A DNA stretch of 22,972 nt, taken from contig VHZZ01007919.1 in NCBI GenBank assembly GCA_009801015.1, forward strand, positions 19,609-42,580. The letters run 5' to 3'. The translations under genes and the position numbers were made by a program. Below the pieces are notes generated by a model that was not told the DNA's origin, did no database searches, and saw nothing but the letters and a program-made list of their open reading frames with translations. Origin of the DNA: Silene noctiflora (Eukaryota; Streptophyta; Magnoliopsida; Caryophyllales; Caryophyllaceae). This document shows, one piece after another, positions 20,163 to 22,972 of the stretch; within the stretch, counting starts at the first letter, position 1; each line of letters begins with the position of its first letter.

Positions 20163-20874
20163 CTAGTATAGATCCCGCGTATTCGCGGTATACATAGACA
20201 TTACTTTTTTAAAATATTACTTATACATTTTAGATTAATACGGAGTATTTCATTCTCATTGAATTATATTTTGATTTGGAAAAAAAAGTTAATCTAAAAA
20301 TTAATCAAGATAATTAAATAATTTCATGAAATATTTATTTTTATGAAAATATTTTAATTATCTCAAATCTAGTGATTTTAGTTTTATAAATTTTCTTAAA
20401 TTCTTTTCATTAATTCTTTTTTCGTAATAAAATTAAGTAACGGTTTATGGTTATGTATAGTTATAGTTTTATTTATACCAATTTTATTTCATTTTAGTTA
20501 AAAGGTTAACTTTTAATATTTAATGGTGAAAATATTATAGGTTGATGAAAAGATTGTTATTTTTTAAATGAAAGATTAGTTAGTTTATTAACTAAAAAAA
20601 ATTATTTTTTTTCCATATTTAAATTGGGGCATTTTGGAGGGATTAATTTTTGAGGATATTTATTTTCCTAGTAGATAGGAGATCACATTTGTGTAAAAAA
20701 AAAAAATTATTTATGGTATAGAATAATTAGGATATAAATATTGTGAAATAAAGTAACTTACATATTGAGTTTTCATATCTATAGCAAGTGGCTTTATTTT
20801 AGTACATGGAATACTTGGGCGGGAAAGTGAGCGGGATTATTTGAAAGAGTGTTATTCTTTTAGTATATAGGGGA
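20163..20874 (-). mobile_element. Non-autonomous Helitron, 712 bp
   Basis: Read on the minus strand, it starts TCCCCTATATACTAAAAG after an A, and ends in a hairpin CCGCG-AATA-CGCGG (20188-20175), then eight bases and CTAG, followed by T. This is the Helitron pattern: 5' TC, 3' CTRR, a GC-rich hairpin about 10 nt before the end, insertion between A and T, and no target duplication. The interior is extremely AT-rich and has no ORF, so a Rep/helicase from another copy must have moved it. The first 60 bases (aataacactctttcaaat, cccgctcac) look like a widespread plant family. Confidence 0.85.
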
Positions 20875-21313
20875 TTTCTAATCACCTTATTTTTCTTGTG
20901 GATTCATTGTTTTGAGTTATGTTTTTGAAGTGACTTGTTTACTAATCTTAAAGACCCTCCCAAACAAACTAAAATGGGTTCGTTTACCTCATTTTAAGAT
21001 TTAAGACCGATACTCCCACCTTAAACAAGAAATTATTGTTCGCGAAACCCAACATATAAGTATATAACCACCCGATTTGAAAAGTTGAGCTTGTCCTACC
21101 TTTTTTTTCGACAAACGTAAACTGATATATTAAAATAAAATTGTTAGTAGTACAAAAAAACAAAAAAGAAAGACTCTAAGTAGCGACATATTACCCATTT
21201 TCAAATGGGCTGGCACAGAAAAACTCCAAACTATCCAACGTCCAATTATCCATGCTAAGCATCGAAATAGACCACAAAGAACCAGCTAGACGACATTTCT
21301 TGAATAGTGGGAA
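20875..21313. other. Intergenic DNA between Helitron and TPR gene
   Basis: No gene seen. From about 21097 (ttttttttcgacaaacg, then aaactgatatattaaaataaaatt) the sequence resembles the tail of a dispersed repeat that I cannot name or bound. Confidence 0.35.
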
Positions 21314-21386
21314 CTAATCATCAAACTCAATCGGGTATTCTTCACACTTTTTGGTCTTCCTTACGGCAGTAGTAGTCGTGGTGTAC
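21314..21386 (-). other. Candidate last exon of the TPR gene
   Basis: On the minus strand a strong acceptor (TTTATCTTCTCTTTGCAG) ends at 21387. After one base, 23 sense codons follow (YTTTTTAVRKTKKCEEYPIE then FDD) and a TAG at 21316-21314. The peptide looks protein-like. However, no good donor in the right phase is visible before the TGA at 21649-21647. A poor one is GTCATG within HDDM, near 21720. It may be a 3' UTR exon or chance. Confidence 0.25.
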
Positions 21387-21646
21387 CTGCAAAGAGAAGA
21401 TAAACAGGTGACAGAAACTGAATCTCTTTTTTTTTTTTTTTTAAATTAATAGTGGGCCAAGTCACTCGACCACCAGCAATGAAGTGGTTGTCTTTACGGC
21501 AGACTGGCACACTCGAATGTATCCTAACTGCTTCAAATTTAAACTGGACAATAAAGATTTTACTAGCATAAGAAGTGTCTGAAGAAAGGCGTGTCTTCTT
21601 ATCTGTTCGCACAGAAACCCTTCTTCTACATCAACAGAGTCAGATT

Positions 21647-22717
21647 TCAGATGTAGGTCCCCTCTTGCATAGGAGCAAAGATGGGAACCGCTGAAGTGGG
21701 AAATGCTGCTTCCCATGACATATCATCATGGAGAGTCCCAGGCTGGATAGATGTTTTGTGAGAGAGGGGACGAACCCTCAAGACTGCCCCGGATCTGGGG
21801 TGAAAAAACTCTACATTTTTCCCGAGCCTCAAATTATTGTAGTCATGAGCTGAAAGTTTTAGCTTCTTGTGGGCGTACAATTTGTTGGTGAAGACAAACT
21901 GTGAATGTTCCGAAGTAGAAATAATGGAAGGAGCAGTATTATTAATACCTTCTTCAACTGGTGAAGACGAGCAGTTATCAATCACGCAATACATCACCAC
22001 ACGGTTGGTTACTAAATCAACGTGAACACCACTATCGAGTTCAGCAGTAGGCGACTTATTTAATATGCAAGAATTATCCTCCACCACACAAGGAATAGCA
22101 CATTCATCTACAACTTCAGCACCAGAAACATGACTCTTACCTCTCTTATTTATGGCCAAGGGGTCGAAATGTAAAGCGGTCCGCTTTCCGTTAAGATTAA
22201 AGGCTAACTGGTCAATTAAAGAATGTAGCTCGCGGTTTACATCCTTATTGCTCGGGTCAATTTTCAAAGCAGACTCGAAGTTTTCAAGAGCTTTAGTTAA
22301 AGAATTTAAATGTTTGGATGCTAAACCCCTGCAGTATAGGGCTTTTACATTATATGGTTCAAAAGTTACGACGAAGGTGCAGTACAACAAAACCTTAGTG
22401 TAATTCGAAAGTTTTAGCTCACAAAAATCTAAATTTAGGATAGTGGAAAAGGCAAGGGAGGAAGCCATAGGTTGATCGGATAAGGGCGGAAGGCCAAGAA
22501 AACATAGAAACTTGAGAGCCAACTTGTAGTAAAGGCCAGCTGAAAATATATTACCCTCTTTAAAGAGGGCATTACCTCTATCTTTTAGTAGATGAACAGC
22601 GGGAATGAATGGCCCTCCCAATTCCATGATCCACTTAACAAAAACTTCATCATCAGCACCATTATCATTGGACATAATTAAATCACAAAGATTGAAAAGG
22701 ATAAATTGGTAATCCAT
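21647..22717 (-). CDS. TPR-domain protein, co-chaperone-like, function unknown
   Basis: A single uninterrupted frame of 356 aa. The start at 22717 has a fair context (CTCTCC before ATGG); Met15 is an alternative. Three TPR-like repeats lie at about 43-76, 85-122 and 123-156, in the layout of FKBP/Hop-type TPR domains that bind the EEVD tails of Hsp70/Hsp90. The clamp positions Lys45 and Asn49 (LKDRGNALFKEG), Asn95 and Lys125 (KALYCRG) are kept, but the position usually Arg is Cys129. Residues 180-356 are polar, without a domain I recognise. There is no FKBP, PPIase or transmembrane segment. The gene is convergent with the mannanase gene and its promoter side holds a Stowaway-like repeat. A role as a chaperone adaptor is inference. 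The 3' end may be incomplete. Confidence 0.7.
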   Translation of the reverse strand: MDYQFILFNLCDLIMSNDNGADDEVFVKWIMELGGPFIPAVHLLKDRGNALFKEGNIFSAGLYYKLALKFLCFLGLPPLSDQPMASSLAFSTILNLDFCELKLSNYTKVLLYCTFVVTFEPYNVKALYCRGLASKHLNSLTKALENFESALKIDPSNKDVNRELHSLIDQLAFNLNGKRTALHFDPLAINKRGKSHVSGAEVVDECAIPCVVEDNSCILNKSPTAELDSGVHVDLVTNRVVMYCVIDNCSSSPVEEGINNTAPSIISTSEHSQFVFTNKLYAHKKLKLSAHDYNNLRLGKNVEFFHPRSGAVLRVRPLSHKTSIQPGTLHDDMSWEAAFPTSAVPIFAPMQEGTYI

Positions 22718-22768
22718 GGAGAGAAAAGTAGTTAATACAACAAACTCAACCAGAAAAAATTGTATATA

Positions 22769-22972
22769 CTCCCTCTGATCCAGACAGATGGTAACACTTA
22801 CCTAAAATGGATGATCCACACCAATGGTAACATACCATATTTGACATAAAAAAAGACTAAATTACCCTTACATCCATTACCTATTTACAACTTTATCATC
22901 CACTACAAACTACCTATTTAATCCACATAAACCCATGTGGCCCCAATCAAATTTTCCTACTTTACCCCTCAC
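22769..22972. mobile_element. Stowaway-like MITE, 5' part, truncated by the window
   Basis: After TA (22767-22768), CTCCCTCTGATCC matches the Stowaway (Tc1/mariner) terminus CTCCCTC(C/T)GT. It is followed by the usual 'acagatggtaacacttacc' style interior. The other end is beyond the window, so length and the second TA cannot be checked. It starts 52 bp upstream of the TPR start codon. Confidence 0.55.

Overview
The window is nuclear DNA of a flowering plant, almost certainly a eudicot. It has AT-rich intergenic DNA, GT-AG introns and many short DNA transposons around three conserved plant genes. The small repeats (terminal motifs of the type CTCCCTCTGATCC, GACCCTGCTCTTTT and CTATGTTACTCAG, and frequent 'ctccgtatta' words) look like those I associate with Caryophyllales. 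That lineage is a recollection, not a demonstration.

Layout, left to right. (1) 1-1663: 3' part of a dead hAT transposon, with the transposase C-terminus readable through four lesions and a 3' terminus rich in GGATATCC words. (2) About 1751-2545: a repeat with inverted ends around a GC-rich core. (3) 2900-8981, + strand: a complete 14-exon fumarylacetoacetase gene (FAH, 421 aa) with all catalytic residues present. Intron 1 carries a hAT-type MITE with an 8-bp target duplication. (4) 9489-9710: a short element whose 5' terminus matches the hAT terminus at 1663. (5) 9905-10507, + strand: an intronless BAG5-like co-chaperone with IQ and BAG domains. (6) 10508-16447: about 6 kb without a recognisable gene, holding fold-back elements and a nest of Tourist-like MITEs. 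(7) 16543-19812, + strand: a five-exon endo-beta-mannanase (GH5, 473 aa) with an N-terminal membrane anchor and a (CAA)10 leader. (8) 20163-20874, - strand: a non-autonomous Helitron with textbook ends. (9) 21647-22717, - strand: a single-exon TPR protein of unknown role. (10) 22769 to the right edge: the start of a Stowaway-like MITE.

The genes are independent transcription units: tyrosine catabolism, Hsc70 co-chaperoning, cell-wall mannan hydrolysis and a TPR adaptor. Nothing suggests a cluster or shared pathway. I found no undescribed multi-gene system. The most interesting material is the transposon archaeology: an intact pre-insertion site preserved by a tandem duplication, nested MITEs, and a related hAT pair flanking FAH. 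The TPR gene also has an odd ligand pocket and an unresolved 3' end.
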